From Pseudomonas syringae (lineage in GTDB: Bacteria > Pseudomonadota > Gammaproteobacteria > Pseudomonadales > Pseudomonadaceae): 35,126 nucleotides of DNA. Of the stretch, positions 1 through 8,156 are shown one piece after another. The position numbers and the translations under genes were made by a program. Position 1 is the first letter of the stretch, and every line of letters begins with the position of its first letter. The DNA lies in the NCBI RefSeq assembly GCF_000737245.1, contig NZ_JPQU01000053.1:1-35126 (forward strand), in the 5' to 3' direction. Under the pieces are notes generated by a model that was not told the origin of the DNA, did no database searches, and saw only the letters and a list, made by a program, of their open reading frames with translations.

Positions 1-171
1 CACGGTGCCGGAGCGAAGGAACCCCTGGGAACCAGGGGCCGGACGTCAGCGAAAAATGGTTTCCCCCCTTTGCCGAAACAAAGGGGGTCGACCGTCAGGG
101 CGAAACCGGACGCAAGCGCACCGCAAGTGCAATTGATACCCCGCCATATCAGCCGCAACGTTATTGAATAG
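1..171 (+). other. Left-edge open frame with two strong hairpins, nature unknown
   Basis: Frame 1 is open from the window edge to a TAG at 169-171 (56 codons), so this could be the tail of a truncated gene, but the peptide is proline and arginine rich and I do not recognise it. The DNA holds two perfect hairpins: arms 22-28 and 32-38 around a GAA triloop (7 bp), and arms 64-71 and 80-87 around an 8-nt loop (8 bp). Neither is followed by a T-run, so they are poor intrinsic terminators. A structured RNA or a repeat fragment is as likely as coding sequence. Confidence 0.25.
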
Positions 172-223
172 ACACCCAAACCTCTAACCCGCTAAGGTCG
201 CCGCCTTCAACAAGGGGGCATTC

Positions 224-1087
224 ATGGGCTATCTACTTTTTGTCACGCTGATCCAGGCGTTTTCCTTCAGCCTGATCGGGGTATTTCTGGCGGGGCATGT
301 CGACAGTTATTTCGCAGTACTGATCCGTGTCGTACTCGCGGGTCTAGTGTTCATCCCGCTGACTCAGTGGCGTCGGGTCGAGCCGGGCTTCATGCGCGGC
401 ATGCTGGTGATCGGCGCGCTGCAATTCGGCATTACCTATGTCTGCCTGTACCTCAGCTTCCGCGTGCTGACCGTTCCGGAAGTGCTGCTGTTCACCATTC
501 TCACGCCGCTGCATGTCACCCTCATCGAAGACGCACTCAATCGCCGCTTCAACCCTTGGGCGTTGCTGGCCGCGCTGGTTGCCGTACTGGGCGCCGGGGT
601 GATCCGCTGGGACGGCATCGACGGCAACTTCCTCGGTGGTTTCCTGCTGCTGCAAGTCGCCAACTTCACCTATGCCGCCGGGCAGGTGTTGTACAAACAT
701 CTGGTGGCACGCTACCCCAGCGACCTGCCGCATTATCGGCGCTTCGGCTACTTCTACCTGGGCGCACTGATCATCGCCTTGCCCGCGTTCCTGATGTTCG
801 GCAACGCCCAGCGCCTTCCGGATGCTGCCGATCAGTGGATGGTGCTGCTATTCCTGGGCCTGTGCTCCACGGCGCTGGGCATGTACTGGTGGAACAAAGG
901 CGCTTGTCTGGTCAGCGGCGGCACCCTGGCAGTGTTCAACGTGCTGCACGTGCCTGTCGGGTTGCTGATCAATCTGCTGATCTGGAACCAGCACGAGCCG
1001 CTGGAGCGTCTGGCGTTTGGCGGGGTGCTGATTCTGGTGTCGTTGTGGATCAGTCGGTTGGGATCGACAAAGGCACAGTTGGCTTAG
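224..1087 (+). CDS. EamA/DMT-superfamily inner-membrane transporter
   Basis: This 287-residue protein is almost entirely hydrophobic, with about ten predicted membrane segments arranged as two EamA-type halves, the usual size and build of drug/metabolite transporters that export amino acids, carboxylates or amines. The second half contains the family-typical LGMYWWNKG and a conserved stretch near the end (VLHVPVGLLINLLIWNQ). The ATG at 224 follows an AGGGGG ribosome site with about 5 nt spacing. It stands alone; a REP pair follows it directly. The family assignment is firm, but the substrate cannot be read from the sequence. Confidence 0.85.
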   Translation: MGYLLFVTLIQAFSFSLIGVFLAGHVDSYFAVLIRVVLAGLVFIPLTQWRRVEPGFMRGMLVIGALQFGITYVCLYLSFRVLTVPEVLLFTILTPLHVTLIEDALNRRFNPWALLAALVAVLGAGVIRWDGIDGNFLGGFLLLQVANFTYAAGQVLYKHLVARYPSDLPHYRRFGYFYLGALIIALPAFLMFGNAQRLPDAADQWMVLLFLGLCSTALGMYWWNKGACLVSGGTLAVFNVLHVPVGLLINLLIWNQHEPLERLAFGGVLILVSLWISRLGSTKAQLA

Positions 1088-1104
1088 CAATCTGGCGTCG
1101 TCCG

Positions 1105-1227
1105 GACGCCGCGCTGTCGCGCAGCAAACACGGTCCCTGTAGGAGCGCACGAGCAGCGCGAGGCCGCGATGGCGGCGTATCAGGCACACCGCGATCGCGG
1201 CCTCGCGCTGCTCGTGAGCGCCTACAA
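1105..1227. repeat. REP pair with extended 5' flank
   Basis: Two inverted arms starting TGTAGGAGCGCACGAGC (from about 1138) and ending in the reverse complement near 1227 form a large cruciform between the transporter and the channel gene, which converge here. The 33 bases before the first arm, starting GACGCC at 1105, recur before the REPs at 15248 and 23325, so this copy belongs to a longer repeat type. Such pairs in convergent gaps often act as bidirectional transcript ends; that role is inferred. Confidence 0.85.
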
Positions 1228-1236
1228 AGTGATCCA

Positions 1237-2490
1237 TTACACTTTCGCCAACCCCACCCGCATATCCGCGCCGCTAGGTTGCTGGTACAGGCTCAAGCCG
1301 AACTCCGGCAGCACCGCCAGCAGGTAATCGAAAATATCACCCTGAATACGCTCGTACTCGGCCCACACCGTGGTGCGGGTGAAGCAGTAGATTTCCAGAG
1401 GTACACCCTGGGCGGTGGTTTCCAGTTGGCGGACCATGCAGGTCATGTCGGGATTAATGTCTGGATGGCTTTTCAGGTAGGCCAGGGCGTAGGCGCGGAA
1501 GGTGCCGATGTTGGTCATGCGCCGACGGTTGGCTGACAGCGCTGCGACATTGCCCTGAGCCTGATTCCAGGCCAGCAGCTCGGCTTGTTTGCGGCCGATG
1601 TAGTCAGTCAGCAGGTGCACCTGACTCAGTTGCAGTTCCTCATCGTCGCGCACGAATCTTACGCCGCTGGCGTCGATGAACAGGCTGCGTTTGATGCGTC
1701 GCCCACCGGACTGCTGCATGCCGCGCCAGTTCTTGAACGACTCGGACATCAAGCGCCAGGTCGGGATCGAGACGATGGTCTTGTCGAAGTTCTGCACCTT
1801 GACCGTATGCAGCGTGATGTCCACTACATCGCCGTCCGCGCCGACCTGGGGCATTTCGATCCAGTCGCCGACCCGCAGCATGTCATTGCTGGTCAACTGC
1901 ACGCTGGCGACAAATGACAGTAGGGTGTCTTTGTAGACCAACAGAATCACCGCCGACATTGCACCCAGACCCGAAAGCAGCAACAGCGGCGAGCGGTCGA
2001 TGAGGGTGGCGACAATGATGATGGCGGCAAAGATATATAGAATCATTTTCGCCAGTTGCACGTAACCCTTGATCGAGCGGGTGCGGGCATGGGTGGTGCG
2101 GGCGTAGATATCCAGCAGCGCGTTGAGCAGCGCCCCCATCACCAGGGTCAGGAACAGAATGGTGAAGGCCAGGGCAATGTTGCCGATTACGGTTTTGGCG
2201 GTATCGCTCAAGGCCGGCACTAGGTTCAGCCCGAACTGGATCACGAGCGACGGCACTATCTGCGCCAGGCGATGAAAGACCTTGTTGTGCAGCAAGTCAT
2301 TGAGCCAGTGCAGCGCCGGTTGGCGGCCGAGCATTTTAGTCGCATAGAGGATCAGAAACCGCGCCAGTCGGCCCGAAACAAGGGCGACAACCAGCAAAAG
2401 CATCAGGCCAAGGCTGGCGTGCAGCACAGGATGTTGATCGAGCACGGCCCAGAGTTCCTGAACGCGCTGCCATAACGATTGAATATCCAT
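1237..2490 (-). CDS. MscS-family mechanosensitive channel (YbdG/MscM type)
   Basis: This 417-residue protein has about five membrane segments in its first 195 residues and then the MscS pore-lining helix and beta domain (residues about 190-265, including NDMLRVGDWIEMP and FDKTIVSIPTW), followed by a long soluble C-terminal part. Length and layout match E. coli YbdG, the miniconductance channel that opens under hypo-osmotic stress in the inner membrane. YbdG relatives differ from MscS itself by their extra N-terminal helices and an insertion in the beta domain, both seen here. It is divergent from the helicase gene. Channel conductance cannot be inferred from sequence. Confidence 0.85.
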   Translation of the reverse strand: MDIQSLWQRVQELWAVLDQHPVLHASLGLMLLLVVALVSGRLARFLILYATKMLGRQPALHWLNDLLHNKVFHRLAQIVPSLVIQFGLNLVPALSDTAKTVIGNIALAFTILFLTLVMGALLNALLDIYARTTHARTRSIKGYVQLAKMILYIFAAIIIVATLIDRSPLLLLSGLGAMSAVILLVYKDTLLSFVASVQLTSNDMLRVGDWIEMPQVGADGDVVDITLHTVKVQNFDKTIVSIPTWRLMSESFKNWRGMQQSGGRRIKRSLFIDASGVRFVRDDEELQLSQVHLLTDYIGRKQAELLAWNQAQGNVAALSANRRRMTNIGTFRAYALAYLKSHPDINPDMTCMVRQLETTAQGVPLEIYCFTRTTVWAEYERIQGDIFDYLLAVLPEFGLSLYQQPSGADMRVGLAKV

Positions 2491-2667
2491 GGGTATCGGT
2501 AATCCAGAAGAAAAAGCGTGGCAATTAGAGCATTCATGACGTCAAGAAGGGCATAGGCTGGAAAATTGCGTAACAAAATCGGCCATTGGTGGTAAAGAAA
2601 CTCGGTTATGGCGCCCGAAACCGTTACGCTATGCGCCGTATTTTTGTTTTTCGTCGAGGTAACACCC

Positions 2668-4014
2668 GTGTTTTCCGAATTCGCCCTGCACGAACGCCTG
2701 CTTAAAGCTGTGGCCGAGCTTAAATTTGTCGAGCCTACGCCTGTGCAAGCAGCGGCCATTCCTCTGGCCCTGGAAGGGCGTGACCTGCGGGTGACGGCGC
2801 AAACCGGTAGCGGCAAGACTGCGGCATTTGTATTACCGATCCTCAATCGCCTCATGGGCCCGGCCAAGGTTCGCGTCGACATTCGCGCCGTGATCCTGCT
2901 GCCAACCCGTGAGTTGGCGCAGCAGACCCTCAAGGAAGTGGAGCGCTTCTCGCAATTCACTTTCATCAAGTCCGGTCTGATCACTGGCGGTGAAGACTTC
3001 AAGGTCCAGGCCGCCATGTTGCGCAAGGTGCCGGACATTCTGATCGGTACGCCGGGCCGTTTGCTGGAGCAACTGAACGCCGGCAACCTGGACTTGAAGA
3101 ACGTTGAAGTGCTGGTCCTGGACGAAGCCGACCGCATGCTGGATATGGGTTTCTCGGAAGACGTCGAGCGTCTGGCCAACGAATGCTCCAATCGCCAGCA
3201 AACCCTGCTGTTCTCGGCCACCACAGGTGGTGCAGGCCTGCGTGAAATGATCAGCAAAGTGCTGAACGATCCGCAGCACTTGCAGGTGAACAGCGTCAGC
3301 GAGCTGGCTTCCGGTACTCGTCAGCAGATCATCACCGCTGACCACAACAGCCACAAAGAGCAGATCGTGCACTGGCTGCTGGCCAACGAGACGTATCAGA
3401 AGGCGATCATCTTCACTAACACCAAGGCCTTGGCCGACCGCTTGTACGGCCGCCTGGTGGCGCTGGACTACAAGGCTTTCGTGCTGCATGGCGACAAGGA
3501 TCAGAAGGACCGCAAGGCGGCCATTGATCGCTTGAAGCAGGGCGGCACCAAGATTCTCGTGGCGACCGACGTGGCGGCCCGCGGTCTGGATGTTGAAGGC
3601 CTGGATCTGGTGATCAACTTCGACATGCCGCGCAGTGGCGACGATTATGTGCACCGCATCGGCCGTACTGGTCGTGCGGGCGGCGAAGGCTTGGCGATCT
3701 CGCTGATCTGCCATGGCGACTGGAACCTGATGTCCAGCGTCGAGCGCTACCTGAAGCAGAGCTTCGAGCGCCGCACCATCAAAGAAGTCAAAGGCACCTA
3801 CGGCGGGCCGAAGAAGGTCAAGGCGTCAGGCAAAGCTGTCGGCGTGAAGAAGAAAAAGACCGACGCCAAGGGCGACAAGAAGAAAACCGGGGCCAAGGCA
3901 CCGACCAAGCGCAAGATCACCAACCGCCCGAAGACCGACGCCTTGTCGCTGGTCAGCAAAGACGGCATGGCCCCGCTGAAAAAGCGCAAGACTGAAACGC
4001 CTGCGGCTGAGTAA
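2668..4014 (+). CDS. DEAD-box ATP-dependent RNA helicase, SrmB-like
   Basis: A 448-residue RNA helicase with every hallmark motif: Q-motif region (TPVQAAAIP, near 24), motif I AQTGSGKT (44-51), PTRELAQQ, TPGRL, DEAD (152-155), SAT (183-185), VATDVAARGLD and HRIGRTGRAG (about 329). The phrase INFDMPRSGDDYVHRIGRT and the overall size resemble E. coli SrmB, which acts in large-subunit ribosome assembly. After the core, about 70 residues are very lysine rich, a probable RNA-binding tail. An in-frame ATG exists at 2608, but the GTG at 2668 has GAGGT seven bases upstream and the protein start (FSEFALHERLL) fits the family, so I chose it. RhlE is the alternative subfamily. Confidence 0.9.
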   Translation: MFSEFALHERLLKAVAELKFVEPTPVQAAAIPLALEGRDLRVTAQTGSGKTAAFVLPILNRLMGPAKVRVDIRAVILLPTRELAQQTLKEVERFSQFTFIKSGLITGGEDFKVQAAMLRKVPDILIGTPGRLLEQLNAGNLDLKNVEVLVLDEADRMLDMGFSEDVERLANECSNRQQTLLFSATTGGAGLREMISKVLNDPQHLQVNSVSELASGTRQQIITADHNSHKEQIVHWLLANETYQKAIIFTNTKALADRLYGRLVALDYKAFVLHGDKDQKDRKAAIDRLKQGGTKILVATDVAARGLDVEGLDLVINFDMPRSGDDYVHRIGRTGRAGGEGLAISLICHGDWNLMSSVERYLKQSFERRTIKEVKGTYGGPKKVKASGKAVGVKKKKTDAKGDKKKTGAKAPTKRKITNRPKTDALSLVSKDGMAPLKKRKTETPAAE

Positions 4015-4028
4015 CACTGGCCGAAAAT

Positions 4029-4119
4029 CTGTAGGAGCGCGCTTGCCCGCGATGGCGTCTACTCAGACAACAGTGTGTTGTCAGGGATAATGCATCGCGG
4101 GCAAGCGCGCTCCTACAAG
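4029..4119. repeat. REP pair (TGTAGGAGCGCGCTTGCCCGC type)
   Basis: Near-perfect inverted arms of about 27 bases at 4030-4056 and 4093-4119 enclose a short spacer. It lies between the helicase and the convergent small exported protein, where it can end both transcripts. Confidence 0.88.
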
Positions 4120-4124
4120 CCGGT

Positions 4125-4397
4125 TTATTCCACCTTCTTCTCCGCCGTCCCCAACTCCTTCATCCGCTCATCAATCAGCTGACATTTATCCGGCAGTTCT
4201 GCCGCTTCGGTTTTCAAATCCATTTTCTGCAATTCGTCATTGATCTCTTTGGCTTTGGCTGGATTCTGCTCGGTCAGCTTCTGGACTTGCCTGGCCAGTT
4301 GCTCGCGCTTGGCGGTGGCTTCCTCCGGCGTGCAGGCCCAAGCGGGAAGGGCGGCCAGCAGGAGCACAGCTGTAGTTACACTTAACAGGGTTTTCAT
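4125..4397 (-). CDS. Small exported protein of unknown function
   Basis: A 90-residue protein with a clear Sec signal peptide (MKTLLSVTTAVLLLAALPAWA, cleavage after AWA about residue 21). The mature part is charged and probably helical (EEATAKREQLARQVQKLTEQ), with two cysteines that could pair in the periplasm. The frame opens further upstream at 4415, but the ATG at 4397 has AGAGGC before it and begins directly with the signal peptide, so it is the better start. I do not recognise a named family. The REP pair lies immediately after its stop. Confidence 0.75.
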   Translation of the reverse strand: MKTLLSVTTAVLLLAALPAWACTPEEATAKREQLARQVQKLTEQNPAKAKEINDELQKMDLKTEAAELPDKCQLIDERMKELGTAEKKVE

Positions 4398-4453
4398 AAA
4401 TGCCTCTATATCCATGATGGGCTTGTGGGATTGAGGTTGGATTGACGTTAAAA

Positions 4454-4541
4454 GTTCAGCGCGACCGCCTGGAGGCTGGCGCTGAACGGCTAAGGATCAG
4501 GCGTGTCACAACCAGCATAGGAAGCAATCACTCACGCTGGT
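4454..4541 (+). promoter_or_regulatory. Two successive hairpins in the leader of the 4556 gene
   Basis: A perfect 9-bp inverted repeat (4454-4462 with 4479-4487, GTTCAGCGC and its complement) is followed by a 7-bp one (AACCAGC at about 4511 with GCTGGTT ending at 4541), whose 3' arm abuts the TGGAGGT ribosome site of the gene starting at 4556. The second hairpin could mask or expose that site, or either could be an operator. This is inference from symmetry alone. Confidence 0.4.
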
Positions 4542-4555
4542 TGGAGGTAATAAAA

Positions 4556-4954
4556 ATGGATAAGAAGACTTATGACTGGGATCTCGTTGAACGTCTGCTG
4601 CATGAAGTGCAGAACAGCGCCGACGACTCATTCAAACCCCGCAAATATGCCGAAGAGCACGCGGCTGCTCTGGCAGCAGATGGGGAAGAGGTGGGGAATC
4701 TGGATCATCTGAAAGCAATTGCCGGCGAGTACGAGTCTCTACTGCTAAATCGTGGTTTCATTCAGTCGCGCCCTGAAGAAGACGGTGGCAACGGTGAAAA
4801 CTTCATTCTGACCCCGCGCGGTGCACAGCTGTTGGCGCTGATCGATAGCAGCATTCCCGGCAATGACCATCCGCGCCAGGTGCTCGATGATCAGGAAGAT
4901 CCACTGGATCCGCCGACGTTCGAGATACTGGCAGCAAAGGCGCAGATTGCCTGA
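4556..4954 (+). CDS. Small soluble protein, possibly DUF2513-like winged helix
   Basis: A 132-residue acidic soluble protein with no signal peptide. The order is a helical N-terminus (DWDLVERLLHEVQNS), a middle helix (LDHLKAIAGEYESLLLNRGFI) and a stretch ending FILTPRGAQLLALID. This resembles a winged-helix unit with recognition helix and wing as in DUF2513-type proteins, but I would not call it a regulator on that alone. The frame extends to 4442, yet GGAGGT lies 8 bases before the ATG at 4556, making that the start. It is transcribed alone, divergent from the small exported protein, behind a leader with two hairpins. Confidence 0.7.
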   Translation: MDKKTYDWDLVERLLHEVQNSADDSFKPRKYAEEHAAALAADGEEVGNLDHLKAIAGEYESLLLNRGFIQSRPEEDGGNGENFILTPRGAQLLALIDSSIPGNDHPRQVLDDQEDPLDPPTFEILAAKAQIA

Positions 4955-4964
4955 TATCGAAATT

Positions 4965-5049
4965 CTGTAGGAGCTGCCGAAAGCTGCGAATCGCGATCTG
5001 CCTGACACATCGCCTGCGCAGCCCTCGTAACCTCGGCCAGATCCTACAG
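4965..5049. repeat. Degenerate REP of a second class
   Basis: The left end reads TGTAGGAGCTGCCGAAAGCTG, a different REP head from its neighbours in the window, and the right end is GATCCTACAGG. The inner arms no longer pair well, so this looks like a decayed copy. It sits between two convergent genes. Confidence 0.6.
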
Positions 5050-5061
5050 GTGGGCAATGGT

Positions 5062-5931
5062 TCAGCCCGCTGTCACCGCTTTCAGGCAACTCAAATCGGT
5101 AAAGTCCTTGCGTGTGTCGGCGATCTTGGTCAATAGGCGCTGACGCTGGTCCGGCGTGCTCTGGGCCATCAGGTCCACTAGAAGAGAGATAGCGGCCTGT
5201 TCCGTACGCTCGTAGGCCACACGATATTGCGGAGTCCAGAAGGTTTCGCGGTCCTGCAGCAGTTTGGCGATCTTGCCGGGAAATTCAGGGGACTGGCGTT
5301 CCTGAACCGTTGCTAAAAACAGCGTCTGCCAGCGCGCGCGGTTGTCCAGCCAGGCGCGGTTCTGTTCGCCTAGCGATGTCGACCAATCCTGAATCCGTTG
5401 CTGTTGCGCCGCGTTGAGTTTGCCCATCCACGGGTTCAAGCGTTTTTCCATACGTTCGGCGCGGTCGCTGATTTGGGTATTCAGCGGCTCCTTGAGGAAT
5501 TCGTTCTCACGCTTGCGCTGGTCCTTGGCGAAAGCCGCCTGCATTTCCTGCACCTGCTTGTCATCGAGCTGCACCAACAACTCCACCGCAGACGGCGTGA
5601 TCTGTCGGGATATCTGCGCGATGGCCTGCTTGGCTTCGTCGGTGCGGGCCTGAAGTCCGCCGGTAGTGACCTGGTTGGTTTCCACCATCTGTTGCAGGCG
5701 GTCCAGCCAGGTCAGGTAACTTGGCAGCTGAGTACTGCAATGCCAGCTCAGGTGGTCCTTCAGGCGGGTGTTGAACCAGCCCTTCTGCGAGGTGTTCATG
5801 TCCAGGTAGTCGCTCAGCGACCAAGGGATGATGATGTCCAGATTGCGATAGGCGAGCCCGATGCGACTGCAGCCGGACAACACCAGCAGGGCCATCAACA
5901 ACGAAATGAAGGCTTTGAACGGGGTACGCAT
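5062..5931 (-). CDS. DUF6279-family outer lipoprotein
   Basis: A 289-residue protein with a lipoprotein signal (lipobox LSGC, Cys21) and then a long, mostly helical, soluble domain. The start of the mature protein (SRIGLAYRNLDIIIPWSLSDYLDM) is the conserved opening of the DUF6279 lipoproteins of gammaproteobacteria, whose function is unknown. The residue after Cys21 is serine, consistent with sorting to the outer membrane. The frame allows a GTG six bases earlier, but AGGAG lies five bases before the ATG at 5931 and would touch the GTG, so the ATG is used. It follows the porin-like gene on the same strand after about 60 bases and may share its transcript. Confidence 0.85.
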   Translation of the reverse strand: MRTPFKAFISLLMALLVLSGCSRIGLAYRNLDIIIPWSLSDYLDMNTSQKGWFNTRLKDHLSWHCSTQLPSYLTWLDRLQQMVETNQVTTGGLQARTDEAKQAIAQISRQITPSAVELLVQLDDKQVQEMQAAFAKDQRKRENEFLKEPLNTQISDRAERMEKRLNPWMGKLNAAQQQRIQDWSTSLGEQNRAWLDNRARWQTLFLATVQERQSPEFPGKIAKLLQDRETFWTPQYRVAYERTEQAAISLLVDLMAQSTPDQRQRLLTKIADTRKDFTDLSCLKAVTAG

Positions 5932-5993
5932 GACCACTCCTGGATTGACCTGCCTGATGTGTAGAGCAGGGCCGAGAGTAGCAGTTCAGTGAT

Positions 5994-6719
5994 TCAGAAA
6001 AATGAGCGCACGGCCTTGAGGGTAAAGGTGCCTTCGCATTGCGGGTTGTGCCCGCTGTAGGCACTGCAATCAGTGCCGGTGAGGCTGGAGCCGCTGTAGA
6101 TCAGGTTCATATCGACACCAAGCCACGGCCTGGAGAGATTCAGCGACCAATCATTGAAGCCGCTGACCATGCTGCCGTCCGATATCTGTTGCGGCGTCTC
6201 GTACTGGTGGTTCGCGTATTGCACACGCACGCCCAACCCCAGTTGTTCAATACCCCCGAGATCGACAATCAAGGTGCTGTCCCGTCGCCCTACATCGTTG
6301 CTGAAGGCGGCACCAATTCGGCTATTGAGTACGCGTAGCCCGGCATAGAATTCGTGGGTATCCAGCTGACTGGTGTCCGGATAGCTGTAATGGATCATGC
6401 CCAGCTCGTAGCCCAGGGTCTGATCGAAGGGCTTCTTGAAGCCCATGTAGGAGTCGACTTCAAAGGTGCTGTCTGGCGTCACGCCTACATTGGGTGACCA
6501 TTGTCCGAAATAGAAGCCGCTGTCGTGGGTCAGGTCCAGGCCGCCATGAAACGAGCCCCCGCCACTCTGGGTGACCAGGCCTTGCGCCATGCTGCGGGTA
6601 GGTGTGGTACCGAGTTTCAGGCTGAAATCGCCCCACTCCCGCTCCATTATCTGGGCGGACGCTGACTGGCAAATGAGCAGAGCGCCAAATGTAAGCGCGC
6701 AACAGCGAATATTGAGCAT
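5994..6719 (-). CDS. TorF-family putative porin, outer-membrane beta barrel
   Basis: A 241-residue exported protein: signal peptide ending at SASA (about residue 22), then alternating hydrophobic/polar strands with many Gly, Tyr and Trp (GYELGMIHYSYPDTS, EFYAGLRVLNSRIGAAFSND, WSLNLSRPWLGVDMNLIYSG) and a C-terminal phenylalanine, the signature recognised by the BAM complex. Strand pattern and length match the TIGR02001/TorF-like family of small barrels of unknown substrate. The ATG at 6719 has AGGAG 8 bases upstream; a GTG at 6728 would overlap that site. It precedes the DUF6279 lipoprotein. Confidence 0.8.
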   Translation of the reverse strand: MLNIRCCALTFGALLICQSASAQIMEREWGDFSLKLGTTPTRSMAQGLVTQSGGGSFHGGLDLTHDSGFYFGQWSPNVGVTPDSTFEVDSYMGFKKPFDQTLGYELGMIHYSYPDTSQLDTHEFYAGLRVLNSRIGAAFSNDVGRRDSTLIVDLGGIEQLGLGVRVQYANHQYETPQQISDGSMVSGFNDWSLNLSRPWLGVDMNLIYSGSSLTGTDCSAYSGHNPQCEGTFTLKAVRSFF

Positions 6720-6862
6720 GGTGCTCACTCCTTTAGCTTACGGAGAGGGCAGGTTGAAATGGCCAGAGGCCCAAGAGGACTACAAGAAAGCCGCGAGATA
6801 GAGCCTCGCAAGCATACCGTTGAAAATCAGCTTAAGCAGACCGCTCGTCGATCCGCCCTGCA

Positions 6863-7375
6863 TCAATTTGCCGCAGTTGCCTGGCTCTGGGGAATAACCA
6901 GACCCCGGATCACCACCAGCGCCTGTTCAAAAGACGGGTAACCGCTCTTGGCAACGTCCAGTTCGGCGTAGGCTGCACGGTAGCTTTCGGACTTTTTCTG
7001 ATCGGTCATGCTCAGTTGCTGCGAGAGCAGGGCGATGGCCAGTGGATGCTTGCGCTTGGCGGCATCTTCAAGCAGCTCAATGACTCGCGGTTGATCGGCT
7101 TGCTGGCGAATCAACAGCACCGCCATGTAGAACTCGGCTTCACCTGACGTATCGTCCACGCCTGCGCGGCGCAGCATCGCTTCGGCCAGTTCATAGTTTT
7201 CCCGGTCGGCTTCACTGATCAACAGCTTGGCTTGCAGCATGTCGTTCTGATACAGCAAATGCTCGGCACGGCATTGACTGCCCGCGGGATAACCGTCATC
7301 GGGAGCGTTGTTGCAGGTGTGAGAGGCACAGCCGGTCAGGGTGATCAGTGCGCCGAGCAGCATCCAGTTCTTCAT
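6863..7375 (-). CDS. Lipoprotein with Sel1/TPR-like helical repeats
   Basis: A 170-residue protein with a short lipoprotein signal (lipobox LTGC, Cys16) and two further cysteines (about 21 and 35). The rest consists of helix pairs such as YELAEAMLRRAGVDDTSGEA, GEAEFYMAVLLIRQQ and ELLEDAAKRKHPLAIALLSQQ, which have the spacing of Sel1 or tetratricopeptide repeats and suggest a protein-binding scaffold in the cell envelope. A GGA nine bases upstream supports the ATG at 7375. Its partner is unknown. It lies on the same strand as the porin and lipoprotein genes, 144 bases upstream. Confidence 0.75.
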   Translation of the reverse strand: MKNWMLLGALITLTGCASHTCNNAPDDGYPAGSQCRAEHLLYQNDMLQAKLLISEADRENYELAEAMLRRAGVDDTSGEAEFYMAVLLIRQQADQPRVIELLEDAAKRKHPLAIALLSQQLSMTDQKKSESYRAAYAELDVAKSGYPSFEQALVVIRGLVIPQSQATAAN

Positions 7376-7607
7376 TCGTGCATTCCGCAGAGGGCTGGCT
7401 TCAAGACATCATCCTGCCCGTGGTCGCGCTTCTTATCAACTTAAAGGGTCAACGAGCACAACAGTGGACAACAGGGTTTGCAGTCAGTTTGAAACGGGAG
7501 GGAGGCTACGAAGGCTGAAAATCTGGCGCTTTGGCCCTAACGCTTCAATTCAAAAGCGGTCAGGAAAGGCAAAGCGCATAGAGATTCAAAACTGGAGCGG
7601 GGAAGAA

Positions 7608-7796
7608 TTACTTCTTGCCGAGGGTAATCTGTTTGGACGGGCCGAAGGTCTGGCCGCTGACGCCTTTGGCGATCTGTTGGATTTCGCCACCGGACTTGAG
7701 GAAAGCAGCAATCTGGGCGTTGATCGAATCGCTCGTTTCAACGGCTGGAGCTGGCTTTGCTTTCGAGTTGGATGCTTTTACGCGCATGGCTGCCAT
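7608..7796 (-). CDS. Small conserved protein of unknown function
   Basis: A 62-residue soluble protein. The first 20 residues are basic and Ala/Lys/Pro rich; the rest (SINAQIAAFLKSGGEIQQIA) looks like one folded unit ending in a basic tail, ITLGKK. The phrase FLKSGGEIQQIAKGVSG reads like a conserved motif, but I cannot attach a function. The frame extends to 7877, but the extra residues look untypical; the ATG at 7796 (or 7787) gives the natural start, with only a weak AGG upstream. It is followed by 232 bases in which I see no gene. Confidence 0.6.
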   Translation of the reverse strand: MAAMRVKASNSKAKPAPAVETSDSINAQIAAFLKSGGEIQQIAKGVSGQTFGPSKQITLGKK

Positions 7797-8156
7797 TAAC
7801 CTATATAAACTTGATACGGCCAGCAATGGTACACGAATCACTTGACAATTGCTTGGTAAATATCCCTCTAAAAACACAAGGCGATTATCGCCGTCATGGA
7901 TGCTTCAATTAATTATTCCGGCTAAGCGATTGTTTTAATTGAGAAGATAATTGTATTGAGAGCGCCAGCGGTGAATTATCGCCTCCGGTTTTTTGCTTGG
8001 CATCGGACGAGCGGGCGGGATCAGGGCGAGTGCCTGCCTGCGCTAGATCATTGATTTTCCGTAGCTTTCGGCCTTGCGCCGCGAAGCTATCGGGCACCAG
8101 CGTCTTCGCCGACAAACTCGGGTAGAATGCCGCCCACGTAATGAGGGTATTTGCAC
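7797..8156. other. Gene-free gap with a 13-bp palindrome
   Basis: This 360-base gap separates two divergent genes and is AT-rich over its left half. It contains the perfect palindrome GGCGATTATCGCC (7880-7892), a possible operator for the small gene to its left. A 68-codon minus-strand frame (7909-8115) exists, but it has no good ribosome site and an unconvincing composition, so I do not call it. Promoters for both neighbours must lie here; I could not place them with confidence. Confidence 0.4.

Noticed and set aside
2608..2667. Twenty-residue hydrophobic N-terminal extension of the helicase, a possible membrane anchor
   Set aside because: The GTG at 2668 has a strong ribosome site and the family start; the extension is probably leader sequence.
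7909..8115. A 68-codon minus-strand frame between the small gene and the CvfB-like gene
   Set aside because: No good ribosome site, low-complexity composition and no recognisable domain.
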